This document shows, piece by piece, positions 41,006 through 51,265 of a stretch of DNA of 64,000 nucleotides. Positions within the stretch are counted from its first letter, which is position 1. The number at the start of each line of letters is the position of its first letter. Origin of the DNA: Pedobacter sp. FW305-3-2-15-E-R2A2 (GTDB taxonomy: Bacteria > Bacteroidota > Bacteroidia > Sphingobacteriales > Sphingobacteriaceae); the NCBI RefSeq assembly GCF_038446955.1, contig NZ_CP151803.1, forward strand, positions 6,200,001 through 6,264,000. Reading direction: 5' to 3'. A program made the translations under genes and the position numbers. The notes beneath the pieces were generated by a model. The model did not search any database. It worked only from the letters and a program-made list of their open reading frames with translations, and was not told the DNA's origin.

Positions 41006-43063
41006 TTATTGCAAGGTCCAAACGCAATGATCACTGAGTTCTTTCCCCTTATGCTTCGTTTTTACCAGAATCTCATTGTTTCCTTTGCTTAGTTGTACGT
41101 TTTCCCAGATCATCGTATTCAGTCCATTTTTTGCTTTCTTTCCAATCCGTTTTCCGTTTACCCAAAGTTCCGCAGCCGCTGCATTGCTATATACTTTCAA
41201 CGCAATGCTGGCTTTTGTCCTATTCGTATTTCTTCGCTCTGCGATATAGACCATTGGTTCCGGGTTCCAGTTTGCTTTATAGAAATAGAAAGCATCTTTC
41301 TTGATTTTCCTGTCGTAGGTAACCAATCCTTTATCATTGATTCCATTCGCATCTCCTTCCGTTCTGATCGCAGAACCAAAATCGGCCAATACCCAAATGA
41401 ACTTACCCCATAAGAAAGGACGTTTTTTTAATTCCTCCCAATGTTTCTCATGAAAAGCAGTTTGCCATTCTTCCGGATGGAAATTGCCTTTTGCTTCCGG
41501 TCGGATCAGTCCTTCCGTATGCTTAAAAGGGCTCCCTCCTGCTCCGTATTCACTGATAGAGATCGGTTTACCCGGCACCGCAGCATGTGTTTCATCTGCC
41601 CATGCCCCCACCTGTTCAAACTTCCCGCCATACCAGCCAAAGTATTGATTCCAGCCCATCAGATCTGTAAGATCCGTAAATGAGCTATTTCCCAGATTGG
41701 AGGCCAACGTAGTTAAACGGCTTGGGTCCTCCTGTTTGGCCAGCGCATTCAGTTCTTTGATAAAGGGTTGTGGATCGTCGTAATTTAATTTCAATTCGTT
41801 AAACAGTCCCCAGAAGCACACCGAAGGATGGTTGTAATTCTGACGAATCAGCTCTTTCAGCATTTGCCTGATATTGGCTTCCAGTTCAGCATCCTTCACA
41901 TAGCCTGTTCCCGTATATCCTCCCGGGCCAACAAAAGGGATCTCCGACCATAGCACGATACCATTCTTGTCGCAGAGTTCATAAAAATGTTTGCTATGCG
42001 GATAATGTGTTAACCGGGCAGCAGTTGCACCCAGCTCTTTCATGAGTTCCATATCGCGGTCATGGTCTTCATCAGTTAACGCAGATCCTTTTCCCGACAC
42101 GTCTTCATGCCTTCCTGCTCCATAAAGGTCCAGGTATTTACCATTCAGAAAAAAGCCTTTGTCCGGGTCTACACTAAAATAACGTAAACCCAGAGGCTGA
42201 GAGAGCTGATCAATGACCTGTCCGTTTTGCAGGAGTTCTATACGAACCTCATATAAATAAGGATCAGCTTTCCCATTCCACAAATGTGGGTTTGAAAGTT
42301 TTATCGATTGGCTGAGTTGCCGACTGTTTTCTTTATCAATGTTACTGGTTAAGGTAGAAAGCACTTTCTTATTCCCATCCAGAAGGGTACTTCTCAGGCT
42401 AAGCGACTGATCATCAGACAAGGAAAGTTTGGTTAACACCTCAATCTCTGCGGAAGCTTTAGAAACCTGTTTTTGCTTTAAGTAAACACCAGGAGAACCA
42501 TAGTCCAGCGGACTGATGCAATTCTTCTCTGTCAGGATTAAAGAAACCGGGCGGTGAATACCTCCATAAATGTTAAAATCTCCATGTAAAGGCAGTACGT
42601 CCAGGCGATAAGCATTGCTCACCTGTACGGTGATGGCATTCTCTCCCGGTTTAACCGCATCGGTAATTTCGATTGCAAAGGCGGTATATCCGCCTTTATG
42701 TGTTCCCACCGACTTATTATTTACAAACACCGTTGCTACGCTATTTGCCCCTTCAAAGTACAGGAACAGCCGTTTACCCGCCCATGCCGGGAGCACATGG
42801 AGTTTATTCTCATAAATCGCCGAGGTCCTGTTGTAATCGGGAACGCCTTTCAGCACTTCCATTGCATTCCAGGAATGGGGCAGGTTAACGGTTTCTTTTT
42901 TTATGCCTTGTTCAAAGTTATAAGCAAAATAAAATTGCCAGTCCTTATTAAATGGAATCGTTTCCCGGCCGTTTGCCGCATGATTAAAAGGTTTTGCTGT
43001 ACTATCAGCCAGTTGAAATAAAAGGAAAAGAATGGTGACAATGATGTTTCTCTTATAATGCAT
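41006..43063 (-). CDS. Glycoside hydrolase family 2 (beta-galactosidase-like)
   Basis: A 685-residue exported enzyme (signal peptide VTILFLLFQLADSTA). GH2 layout: sugar-binding domain (LPHSWNAMEVLKG, GANSVATVFVNNKSVG), immunoglobulin-like domain, TIM barrel with acid/base Glu423 in FWGLFNE and nucleophile Glu505 in ISISEYGAGG, and a C-terminal DUF4982-like domain. The N-terminal GGIHRPVSLIL is standard. It could act on beta-galactosides or another beta-linked sugar. It is the last gene of the sus operon, 4 bp after the peptidase gene. Confidence 0.88.
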   Translation of the reverse strand: MHYKRNIIVTILFLLFQLADSTAKPFNHAANGRETIPFNKDWQFYFAYNFEQGIKKETVNLPHSWNAMEVLKGVPDYNRTSAIYENKLHVLPAWAGKRLFLYFEGANSVATVFVNNKSVGTHKGGYTAFAIEITDAVKPGENAITVQVSNAYRLDVLPLHGDFNIYGGIHRPVSLILTEKNCISPLDYGSPGVYLKQKQVSKASAEIEVLTKLSLSDDQSLSLRSTLLDGNKKVLSTLTSNIDKENSRQLSQSIKLSNPHLWNGKADPYLYEVRIELLQNGQVIDQLSQPLGLRYFSVDPDKGFFLNGKYLDLYGAGRHEDVSGKGSALTDEDHDRDMELMKELGATAARLTHYPHSKHFYELCDKNGIVLWSEIPFVGPGGYTGTGYVKDAELEANIRQMLKELIRQNYNHPSVCFWGLFNELKLNYDDPQPFIKELNALAKQEDPSRLTTLASNLGNSSFTDLTDLMGWNQYFGWYGGKFEQVGAWADETHAAVPGKPISISEYGAGGSPFKHTEGLIRPEAKGNFHPEEWQTAFHEKHWEELKKRPFLWGKFIWVLADFGSAIRTEGDANGINDKGLVTYDRKIKKDAFYFYKANWNPEPMVYIAERRNTNRTKASIALKVYSNAAAAELWVNGKRIGKKAKNGLNTMIWENVQLSKGNNEILVKTKHKGKELSDHCVWTLQ

Positions 43064-43067
43064 TATA

Positions 43068-44654
43068 TTAATTTTTGTAAAGTCCTATTTCGGCGAATTG
43101 TGCGAACTGCTCTCCATCCCAGCTGGATTTAGCCAGAACTTTGAAGTATCGGAAGGTTAAGGGCGCTGCGAAAGCAAAGTTTTGTATATAGCCCAGTTTT
43201 GGGATCACATAAGTGGCCTGAGGGAGAAAGTTAACCCCATCAACGCTATATAGAATGTCTACATCTTTTATGGCACGTCGGTCTGCATTCAAAATGGTAA
43301 ATCCATCTGCAGTTTGTTGCTGTCCTAAATCTACCGTAATGAAATGCGGATAAGATGCCGCTGGTGCTACTGACCACTGACTGTGCCATCCGGTGCTCAG
43401 ATTTTTATCGATCACATTGGCTACCGGAGCAGTGGTTTGCTGAGAGCTGTAAGCAGCAATCGTCCACCCTGTTTTACTGATCTCATTTTTTGAACCGAAG
43501 CTCAGTACCGGTAAACCATCCACAAACTTATAGGTATAAATCGTTTCTTTGACTGTTCCGTTTTCGGCAACGAGTTTCACCTTCATCTCGTAGGGACTGG
43601 CGTCTTTATATTTAAATTCGGAGATCGGCATCTCTACATAAAAGCTATCCGTTCCGATCGTTTTTGACTCCCAGGTCGTGGCGTTATAATCTTTATTCGT
43701 ACCTGTTCCTTCGTTGTTTACATTCGGATCGTTGTAATAAACGACACTGTTTATTTTGGTGTCACTGGTAAATTTCCCGGAAACCACAATGGTACTTTTA
43801 TCTGCCGAATAATCCGCATAGATCTTATTAATCGATGAAACTACAGGCCCATAATAGGCTTTAGCATCATTATTAAAAATTTGGTTTACATTTAAAATTG
43901 CGCAATCCGTGGCGGTAAGAAAGGTTTTAGATTTTCCTAAAGTTCCATTTCCTGCCCACATTAATGCCATTCCCAGGGTGGCATTTTCAGAGACCTTCTG
44001 ACAATTATGGGGTAAGTTCAGGCCATGTCCAAGTTCATGAACCATTCCTCCAAACCAAACGCTGAAACGGTTTCCTTCAGTATCTGTTTTTCCCATATTT
44101 TTGATGTCCATCCCTTCATAATCCAATGCAAAACACCATTTGCCTAAACCATAGAACGGACCACCACTTGGGGTTCCATCCGCTTTAAAGGAATAACGGG
44201 GTAAAATAACCAGGGTATGCTCACTTGTTTTCTCCGTAGGATTTGCCGTGAAATAAGCATTGATCTCCGCCTGTACATTTCCTGCACCGCCGCTGTAAGC
44301 ATAATCACTTTTCGGCTTTGTTCCTCTGATCGTGATGATCTTAACGCGGTTAATCCTCGAATCTGCAAAGAGGCCAAAGGTTTTCTCTCCATAACCATTG
44401 CGCTGCATCTCTCCTTTAACAAAGTTTTGTGTCCATAGCATCAGTTCGCTCAGGCGTTTCTCATAAGCAGGAAGCGTATCAAGGTCGTTGGGGACAAAGT
44501 AAATTAAGTTGAGGTTTCTGGTCTGCGGACTGGTATACACCGTATCGGTAATGGGCGTTTCCAGCGGAAGGGTATCTCCCTCCACTGCAGATTTTTTACA
44601 TGCAAGAAAGCAGGTTGCCGCTAAAAGGCAAAGGGTTAACAGTTTGTTTTTCAT
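43068..44654 (-). CDS. Lipoprotein zinc metallopeptidase with discoidin-like domain
   Basis: A 528-residue lipoprotein (lipobox FLAC, Cys19). Residues about 45-260 form a zincin with HELGHGLNLPH at 206-216; the position normally Gly in HExxHxxGxxH is Asn. Residues about 380-528 form an F5/8 type C (discoidin) domain (NVIDKNLSTGWHSQWS, FITVDLGQQQTADGF) that usually binds carbohydrate. A surface peptidase with a glycan-binding module inside a sus operon points to a glycoprotein target. It lies 30 bp after the beta-helix gene. Confidence 0.82.
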   Translation of the reverse strand: MKNKLLTLCLLAATCFLACKKSAVEGDTLPLETPITDTVYTSPQTRNLNLIYFVPNDLDTLPAYEKRLSELMLWTQNFVKGEMQRNGYGEKTFGLFADSRINRVKIITIRGTKPKSDYAYSGGAGNVQAEINAYFTANPTEKTSEHTLVILPRYSFKADGTPSGGPFYGLGKWCFALDYEGMDIKNMGKTDTEGNRFSVWFGGMVHELGHGLNLPHNCQKVSENATLGMALMWAGNGTLGKSKTFLTATDCAILNVNQIFNNDAKAYYGPVVSSINKIYADYSADKSTIVVSGKFTSDTKINSVVYYNDPNVNNEGTGTNKDYNATTWESKTIGTDSFYVEMPISEFKYKDASPYEMKVKLVAENGTVKETIYTYKFVDGLPVLSFGSKNEISKTGWTIAAYSSQQTTAPVANVIDKNLSTGWHSQWSVAPAASYPHFITVDLGQQQTADGFTILNADRRAIKDVDILYSVDGVNFLPQATYVIPKLGYIQNFAFAAPLTFRYFKVLAKSSWDGEQFAQFAEIGLYKN

Positions 44655-44684
44655 AGATTTTGTTTAGGGTTGATTGATTTTGTT

Positions 44685-46142
44685 TTATTTCTTAAGGTTC
44701 ATCTTTCGCTCTGTTTCTTTTAAATAGTTCCATGGGAATTTATTCCCTTTTTTCTGAGGTGGTACTTTCTCTTCAATTACATTCTGCAACTTCTCCTTAC
44801 CCTGGATATTGCCTTTAAAAGTATTGCCAATCCACTTTAAAGCATTGTATTGTTTATCCGATTTGTTAAAAATGCCCAGGGAAGTTCCGGCATAATGAAA
44901 AGTATTGTTTTCAAATACCACGTTTTTAGGAACGCCATGTTCAATATCTATTAATTCCATTTTCACCGAATCAGTAGTACGGTTATAAAAATGATTTCCG
45001 CTGATATAAGTAGAATCGGTAACCAACGCAAAGTTGAAAAGACGCTTCCGCTTATTTCCATCGTTCACACTCAGGTTATTTCGGATGATGCTTCCTGTGG
45101 TCATTTTGCTTTTCTCATTGATGGCATCGGAGATCACCAGCATAAAGCCACCTTCGTTGTCATGACTGTAATTGTTTTGAATGATAGTATTGGTACAATT
45201 CCCATCGATATCGAACGACTGGCCGTCGTTAGACCAGTCCTGGTTTTTGGTATAAGCTACCTCATTGTATTGAATAAGGGTATTGTCGCTGCTGTGTGGC
45301 CAGATGCCAACTGCATTGTCTTTAGCCCTTGTTCTGATATAAAACAACTTGTTATGTTCCACAATGGAACCATCAAATGCTTTCACCACGATTCCATCCC
45401 CACCGATGTCTTCGAGTGTACACCCCCGGATGATCAGGTTCTTATTGGGAAACCAGTTTGTCCTGAAACCAAAAGTCCCGTTTCCGCGAATGCCGTTACG
45501 GTCTACCCGCAGCAGCTTACAGTTTTCAATCAGCAGGTTTTCAATATTACTCGGCGTAGGTCCCTGGCAATCCCAGAAAATGCCATTCCCTTCGTTGCTT
45601 CCTTTTTTATTGTCGCCATTAATGTCGTGGATGTACAAGCCAGACAAACGAATATTTTTGATCGTACCTATATTTTCTGCAAGAATGCGAACACCTGCAG
45701 GACCTGTTTTTTGTTCTTTAACGAGGGTATCCTGATTGGAAATGTCGAAGTACTCCAAAGCAATATTGCTCAAGTTCTTTAACAACACGGCATCTTTGAA
45801 TTTCCCCTTTGCTGCAATAACTGGCAAAGCGCCTTTTCCATAAGCAGTAAAAATGATGGGTTGCCTGGTTGTTCCTGATCCTTGTGGCAAGAGTTGCCCC
45901 TCCCATTGTCCGCCTCTTTTAAAGAAAATCTTGTCGCCGGGATTAAAGACTTGTGCATTTACCTTTGCCAGTGATTTCCAGGCCTGTTTTTCGGACTTCC
46001 CGATACCGTTATCGTTTCCATTATCACTGTCTACGTAATAATTACCTGCTCCTACAACATTCCTTTCCTGGCCATTAACGGTACTGAAAACTCCTAAGAA
46101 AGCCAGCAATAAGGCGGATAAAATAAACTGCTTTTTCAACAT
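44685..46142 (-). CDS. Right-handed parallel beta-helix protein (lyase- or hydrolase-like)
   Basis: A 485-residue exported protein (signal peptide FILSALLLAFLGVFSTVNG). It starts with YYVDSDNGNDNGIGKSEKQA, typical of PL/GH beta-helix enzymes in Bacteroidetes, then regular beta-helix rungs (ENLLIENCKLLRVDRNGI, LIIRGCTLEDIGGDG, TIIQNNYSHDNEGG). Catalytic residues cannot be identified with confidence, so it may cleave glycan or only bind it. It follows susD after a stable hairpin. Confidence 0.75.
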   Translation of the reverse strand: MLKKQFILSALLLAFLGVFSTVNGQERNVVGAGNYYVDSDNGNDNGIGKSEKQAWKSLAKVNAQVFNPGDKIFFKRGGQWEGQLLPQGSGTTRQPIIFTAYGKGALPVIAAKGKFKDAVLLKNLSNIALEYFDISNQDTLVKEQKTGPAGVRILAENIGTIKNIRLSGLYIHDINGDNKKGSNEGNGIFWDCQGPTPSNIENLLIENCKLLRVDRNGIRGNGTFGFRTNWFPNKNLIIRGCTLEDIGGDGIVVKAFDGSIVEHNKLFYIRTRAKDNAVGIWPHSSDNTLIQYNEVAYTKNQDWSNDGQSFDIDGNCTNTIIQNNYSHDNEGGFMLVISDAINEKSKMTTGSIIRNNLSVNDGNKRKRLFNFALVTDSTYISGNHFYNRTTDSVKMELIDIEHGVPKNVVFENNTFHYAGTSLGIFNKSDKQYNALKWIGNTFKGNIQGKEKLQNVIEEKVPPQKKGNKFPWNYLKETERKMNLKK

Positions 46143-46167
46143 ATTCTTTTATTAAATTTCACATTAA

Positions 46168-46197
46168 AATTCGCTTTAGCAGATGCTAAAGCGAATT
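46168..46197 (-). promoter_or_regulatory. Intercistronic hairpin between susD and the beta-helix gene
   Basis: AATTCGCTTTAGC (46168-46180) pairs perfectly with GCTAAAGCGAATT (46185-46197) around AGAT. It has no good U tract, so it more likely stabilises the susCD 3' end or attenuates readthrough into the downstream enzymes than fully terminates. Confidence 0.65.
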
Positions 46198-46214
46198 CAA
46201 AGGACGGTATATTA

Positions 46215-47993
46215 TTACCAGCCCGGGTTTTGTTTTAAATTGGGATTCATTTCAATTTCGGTCTGAGGAATCGGCCATGTGGTTACATAATCACCTTTCC
46301 ATACATAGGGAACAGTAATTCCTCCCCACACCTGATTGACACCTCCATTGGCCGTAAACACTTTTTCTTTTAACGTTCCCCAGCGAATTTCATCAAAATA
46401 ATTAATCCCTTCGCAGGCCAGCTCTACCCGACGTTCGTTACGGATACGCTCTCTCAGATCTTCTTGTCCCACTACTGTTGTTGCAGCAGAAGAGTTTAAT
46501 GCACCGATACCCGCTCTTGCCCTTACTTCGTTCACTTTATTGATCGCTTCTCCGGTTTGTTGTAATTCATTCAGCGCCTCTGCCCACATCAGCAATACAT
46601 CGGCATACCTGATAATCGGGAAATCAATGGCCCCATACTGACGGTTAATAATTTCGGTAGAGCCTTCATAAACAAATTTACGGTACAAATAGAAAAACTG
46701 ATTTCTGGAATCGCTAAATAGGTCCAATACAGGAGGTTGTTCATTGTTTGCCGGCCAGCGCATGGTGTAGGTCTGATCTGATCCAAACTGAGGCCGCCCA
46801 AGGTAGGTACCATAAGGCACAATAACCGTTGCATTTAAGCGGGAATCTCTATTGGCATAAGCCGCTTTAACGCGCTCCTCATTACCCGTAGGTAAATAAA
46901 GAGACATATCAAGTCCTTTATTCGTAAAAGTGGTGATTTCCGCTGGGCTGAGGTTATTTCTCAAATAGAAAACCTCGCGCTTATTTGCTGGCATTGCATT
47001 GTAACCAGGGATAAGATCATCCCAGTTGAACTTACTTCCATCTGTTTTTTCATAGAGATCAACGAGTGCTGGAGACACATAATAACTATTCCAGGCAGAG
47101 CCTAATGAAGATCTTGAACCCAGGTACCATTGAGTCGTTGATCCATATCCGTCTACGGCAATATTCTGCATAGAGAAAATCATTTCATCAGCCTGTTCAT
47201 TGGCTTCTTTGAACAACGCTTTATAACCACCGGTAAAAAGCGTATATCCGGCTTCTTTTACTTTGCTGAAATCTGCCGCTGCTTCTGCCCATTTCTTCTG
47301 GTATAGATACGCTTTTCCACGCAATGCATAAGCAGCACCTTTTGTCACGTGTCCGTATTGACTGGCACCTTTTGAATATTTCTGTGGCAAATTAGGCTCG
47401 TTAATGGCATCATTAAGGTCGTTGATGATCACTTCCCACACCTTGGCTTCAGATTCCCGCCCGTTGGTCAGTTCAGTGATCGGCGGACGCTTAAGGTAAA
47501 CCGGTACTCCTTTGAACAGCTGATTCAATCTTAAATAGAAATAGGCCCGGAGAAATTTACATTCTGCGATATACCTTGCTTTTTTTTCAGGAGCCGAGGG
47601 CGATAGTAACGCGATATTTTCAATGGCATCATTTGCCCGGTGAACTCCTTCGTATAATTCTTTCCAGGTATTACTGAACCTTCCACCGGAAGAGGTCGCT
47701 GTTCCCGTCATAAGGTCATTACCTCCACGTGCCATAGAAGTGAAACCAAGGCCATCCATCTGATAAAGTTCTCTATCGGAAGCCCCACCCGTCTGAATAC
47801 CAAGTCTCAATGCCTGATAAACACCCGTCACCCCCAAATCAGTCAGGTTGTCTGTGGTCCACATGGTAGCAGAACTGACTGAGCTGTATGGATTGGTATC
47901 TAATAAGCTTTTTTTACAGCTGCTGATGCTCAATCCTGCCACCAGGAGCAACACCATTTTTTCAGCATTAAATATGTTCTGTTTCATCGTCAT
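46215..47993 (-). CDS. SusD-like outer-membrane glycan-binding lipoprotein
   Basis: A 592-residue lipoprotein (lipobox SISSC, Cys26). SusD family signs: an N-terminal KSLLDTNPYSSVSSATMW, tetratricopeptide-like helices (AECKFLRAYFYLRLNQLF) and the C-terminal RRVELACEGINYFDEIRWG. It forms the lid of the SusC channel and binds ligand. It starts 5 bp after susC. Confidence 0.92.
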   Translation of the reverse strand: MTMKQNIFNAEKMVLLLVAGLSISSCKKSLLDTNPYSSVSSATMWTTDNLTDLGVTGVYQALRLGIQTGGASDRELYQMDGLGFTSMARGGNDLMTGTATSSGGRFSNTWKELYEGVHRANDAIENIALLSPSAPEKKARYIAECKFLRAYFYLRLNQLFKGVPVYLKRPPITELTNGRESEAKVWEVIINDLNDAINEPNLPQKYSKGASQYGHVTKGAAYALRGKAYLYQKKWAEAAADFSKVKEAGYTLFTGGYKALFKEANEQADEMIFSMQNIAVDGYGSTTQWYLGSRSSLGSAWNSYYVSPALVDLYEKTDGSKFNWDDLIPGYNAMPANKREVFYLRNNLSPAEITTFTNKGLDMSLYLPTGNEERVKAAYANRDSRLNATVIVPYGTYLGRPQFGSDQTYTMRWPANNEQPPVLDLFSDSRNQFFYLYRKFVYEGSTEIINRQYGAIDFPIIRYADVLLMWAEALNELQQTGEAINKVNEVRARAGIGALNSSAATTVVGQEDLRERIRNERRVELACEGINYFDEIRWGTLKEKVFTANGGVNQVWGGITVPYVWKGDYVTTWPIPQTEIEMNPNLKQNPGW

Positions 47994-47998
47994 TTGTG

Positions 47999-50900
47999 TT
48001 AAAAAGTTGCTATTAAACCTGTAGCAAATTGCTTCATGGTTGGATAAGAAAGATTGGCACCTACCTCTGGGTCAAGTCCGGGATATTTGGTAATCATCAG
48101 CAGGTTTTCTCCTGACACGTATATCCTCAGTCTGTTCAATCCAATTTTTTTGATTAAGCCATCAGAGAAGGAGTAACCTACCTGAACATTTTTAAGCTTT
48201 ACATAAGAGGCATTATAAAGCCAGAAATCACTTGGGATATTGGTCTGGTTATCAGAAGAACCCCATTTAAGCCTTGGCAAACCTGCGGTAATATTATTGG
48301 CCGGATCATTTGGATTAGCATCATTATAATAGTAATGATCGTCTGCGATTCTGGTACCGATTGCGTTTCCAAGATTGGTCCTGGTACTGTTGATTCCAGA
48401 CTGATTGTATAAATACTTCATTCCTGTACTTGCAGACCAAAGCATAGAAAAGTCAAATCCTTTCCAGGCTATGGCGAAATTCAGACCTAAAGTATATTTA
48501 GGGATACTTGACGCATTGGTAAACTGCTTATCAAAGTTATTTCCATAAACCCCATCGCCATTGGCATCCGCATAGATCAGGTCTCCGTAATAAAGCTGGC
48601 CTTTTGCTACGGTACCTACCGGATTGAATTTATATCCTGCTGCGATCATGGATTTCACCCAATCCAGGTCTTCAGGAGTTCGGATCATTCCATCTTTTGG
48701 TCCACCATTGATATTGGGGCTGCCATCAGAATTTTTATAAGACCCGTTTCCATTGTACACTTGCAACAGGTATAACTCATTAATGGTATGGTCTTCCAGA
48801 ATCTTGGTATTGTCTCCCGATCCTACTTGTCCGATATTCGAGCTGTAAACCCGGTTGCCATTGGCATCAACAGTGTATCCTTCCGCTAATTTTCCTTTGT
48901 ATTTGGTCACACGGTTAAAGTTGTACGCAAAATTACCTACTACAGAATAGTCTACTTCTCCGATCTTATCTTTCCATCCCAAAGTAAATTCCAGCCCTTT
49001 ATTGCTCATAGACGCCGTATTTTGCGTAGGCGCAGCAGCTGTACCTGCAGTAAGATAAATGGGAGGAGTAGTTAAAATATCATCTGTTTTTTTCTGATAC
49101 ACATCTACTTCCAGGTTCATTTTACCGCCAAAAGTTGTCAGATCCAGGCCAAGATTGGCTACTGTGGTAGATTCCCAGCGTAAGGTTTTGTTTCCAAATT
49201 TGGTAATCGCCAAACCGGTATTAGAAGCATTATTATAAGAATAGTTTACCTTATCATAACCGGCAAGATAATCGTAATTCCCCAGGTCGTCGTTCACACT
49301 CATAATGTTATTTCCAACCTTACCCCAGGAAGCACGTACTTTCAGGTTCTGAATTTTATCGGCAATACCTTTCATGAATGCTTCTTCAGAAACCCTCCAG
49401 CCTGCTGAAAAGGAAGGAAACACACCAAATCTATTCTCCGTGGCAAATTTAGAGGAACCGTCATAACGCAATACTGCTTCAAAGAGGTACTTTGATTTAT
49501 AGGCATAATTTACACGGCCAAACCAGGAACGCATTCCCCTGTCGTACTCCCTTCCTCCCGAAGTGTTGGCGATATCCGTTGCGGAACCCAAAGTGGTATT
49601 GCCATAATCAATAAGTCCTTTTTTAGAGGTTCTTACATCATAAAAGTTATAGTAGAATTGGTTATAACCCACCAATGCACTTAGATCATGATTTCCAATG
49701 GAGGTTTGATAGCGAAGCACATTATCAAAAGTAAGGGTGTAATTTTTATTGAACTCATAGCTTGTACTCAGGTCAGCACCAGGTGACAATGGCACTTTCA
49801 AAGTATTGGTAGAAAAGTCCCATCTTTCTATCGGCATTGCAAAACTGCTTTGCTCACGATACCGGTCCTGATAATTCACCTTAGACTCGAGTGTTAAGCC
49901 TTTATAAAGATTAAAAATCGCATATAGTGTGGAGTTGATCCGTGTTTCCTTGTCCTTACCACCTGTTCCGTTCAGATAGGTTAAAATGTTATTGTTGGTT
50001 ACAGGTTCTTCTATCGCTGGTGCGAAGCCATATTTCCCTTCATAAAAAGGATAAATCCCCGGATTGGTCTGCCACATGTAATTAAAAGCATTTTCTGTAT
50101 TTGCCTTTCCAACCGACTGAGTAGAGAGGAAGGTTTGCGTACCCAAAGTCAGTACCTTATTAATTTTAGATTCTACATTGGCACGGATCTGGTACTTCTG
50201 TAAACCGGTATTTTTCATGATTCCTCCATTGTCAAGATATCCTGCAGAAAGGTTATAACTTACTTTATCGGTTCCTCCGGTTACGGCAATATTATGGTTT
50301 TGCACCAATTGGTTTTTACCAAAGACCCAATCTGCCCAATCTGTATTGGGATAAGCAACATAGTTAGGAACACCACTGGCGCTGATGCCGTTGGGATTTT
50401 TGTTGGCTTCCTCCCATTTCTGAATGGTATTGGCGGCATACACTTCTGAAACCCCCATATTGCGGTTACTTTCGTTGGTTAAACGCATAAACCGGGCATA
50501 ATCTGATATAAAATCAGGTAAGCGACTCGGTCTGGCAAATGAAACGAGACCAGAATAAGTCACATTATTACGTCCGGCAGCACCCTTTTTGGTAGTGATC
50601 AGAATCACCCCATTTGCAGATAATGAACCATAAATAGCTCCTGCAGCCGCATCTTTAAGTACAGAGATATTTTCGATGTCGTTGGGATTTACAGCATCCA
50701 TCGTTCCGACAATCCCATCAATTACCAAAAGTGGATTGTTGTTATTCAGTGTTCCTGTTCCCCTGATACGGATCGTTGCTCCATCTGAACCAGGCTTACC
50801 ACTTCCCTGCTGTACAGAGACACCCGGCGCCAGTCCGGCAAGGGCAGAAGATACGTTGGTAATTGGCCTTGAATTTAATTCTTTGGAATTAATGGAAGCA

Positions 50901-51265
50901 ACAGATCCGGTGAGGTTTACCTTTTTCTGGGTACCGTATCCAACCACTACGACCTCATCCAGACCTTTTGAGTCTACTTCCAGCATAATGTTTACGTTGC
51001 TGTTGCCTGCAACATTGACTTCCTGGGTTTGATATCCAATATTTCTGATGATCAGGACCTGACTGCTGCCCTTTAAAGTAATTTTGAAATTTCCGTTTGC
51101 ATCGGTAAGCGTTGCGTTAGCGGGCATTCCCTTTTCTGTAATACCGGCTCCTGGTAAGGCACCCTCTTTTTCTTTTACCGTTCCGGTGATCACTTTTGTC
51201 TGGGCATTAAGCATGCCTGGCAAGAAGCAAATCACCATACTAATAATGGTCAATAATTTTCTCAT
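47999..51265 (-). CDS. SusC-like TonB-dependent transporter
   Basis: A 1088-residue outer-membrane transporter. Signal peptide, carboxypeptidase-like domain (ITGTVKEKEGALPGAGI), TonB box region EVVVVGYGTQKKVNLTGSV, plug (VIDGIVGTMDAVNPNDIENI, ATIRIRGTGTLNN) and a barrel ending MKQFATGLIATF. It imports oligomers captured by the SusD partner. It is the first gene of the operon susC-susD-beta-helix-peptidase-GH2. Confidence 0.93.
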   Translation of the reverse strand: MRKLLTIISMVICFLPGMLNAQTKVITGTVKEKEGALPGAGITEKGMPANATLTDANGNFKITLKGSSQVLIIRNIGYQTQEVNVAGNSNVNIMLEVDSKGLDEVVVVGYGTQKKVNLTGSVASINSKELNSRPITNVSSALAGLAPGVSVQQGSGKPGSDGATIRIRGTGTLNNNNPLLVIDGIVGTMDAVNPNDIENISVLKDAAAGAIYGSLSANGVILITTKKGAAGRNNVTYSGLVSFARPSRLPDFISDYARFMRLTNESNRNMGVSEVYAANTIQKWEEANKNPNGISASGVPNYVAYPNTDWADWVFGKNQLVQNHNIAVTGGTDKVSYNLSAGYLDNGGIMKNTGLQKYQIRANVESKINKVLTLGTQTFLSTQSVGKANTENAFNYMWQTNPGIYPFYEGKYGFAPAIEEPVTNNNILTYLNGTGGKDKETRINSTLYAIFNLYKGLTLESKVNYQDRYREQSSFAMPIERWDFSTNTLKVPLSPGADLSTSYEFNKNYTLTFDNVLRYQTSIGNHDLSALVGYNQFYYNFYDVRTSKKGLIDYGNTTLGSATDIANTSGGREYDRGMRSWFGRVNYAYKSKYLFEAVLRYDGSSKFATENRFGVFPSFSAGWRVSEEAFMKGIADKIQNLKVRASWGKVGNNIMSVNDDLGNYDYLAGYDKVNYSYNNASNTGLAITKFGNKTLRWESTTVANLGLDLTTFGGKMNLEVDVYQKKTDDILTTPPIYLTAGTAAAPTQNTASMSNKGLEFTLGWKDKIGEVDYSVVGNFAYNFNRVTKYKGKLAEGYTVDANGNRVYSSNIGQVGSGDNTKILEDHTINELYLLQVYNGNGSYKNSDGSPNINGGPKDGMIRTPEDLDWVKSMIAAGYKFNPVGTVAKGQLYYGDLIYADANGDGVYGNNFDKQFTNASSIPKYTLGLNFAIAWKGFDFSMLWSASTGMKYLYNQSGINSTRTNLGNAIGTRIADDHYYYNDANPNDPANNITAGLPRLKWGSSDNQTNIPSDFWLYNASYVKLKNVQVGYSFSDGLIKKIGLNRLRIYVSGENLLMITKYPGLDPEVGANLSYPTMKQFATGLIATF

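Noticed and set aside
44991..45782. A 263-codon open frame on the plus strand
   Set aside because: It is fully antisense to the beta-helix protein gene, has no family signature, and lacks a promoter or ribosome site. It is a shadow of the real frame.
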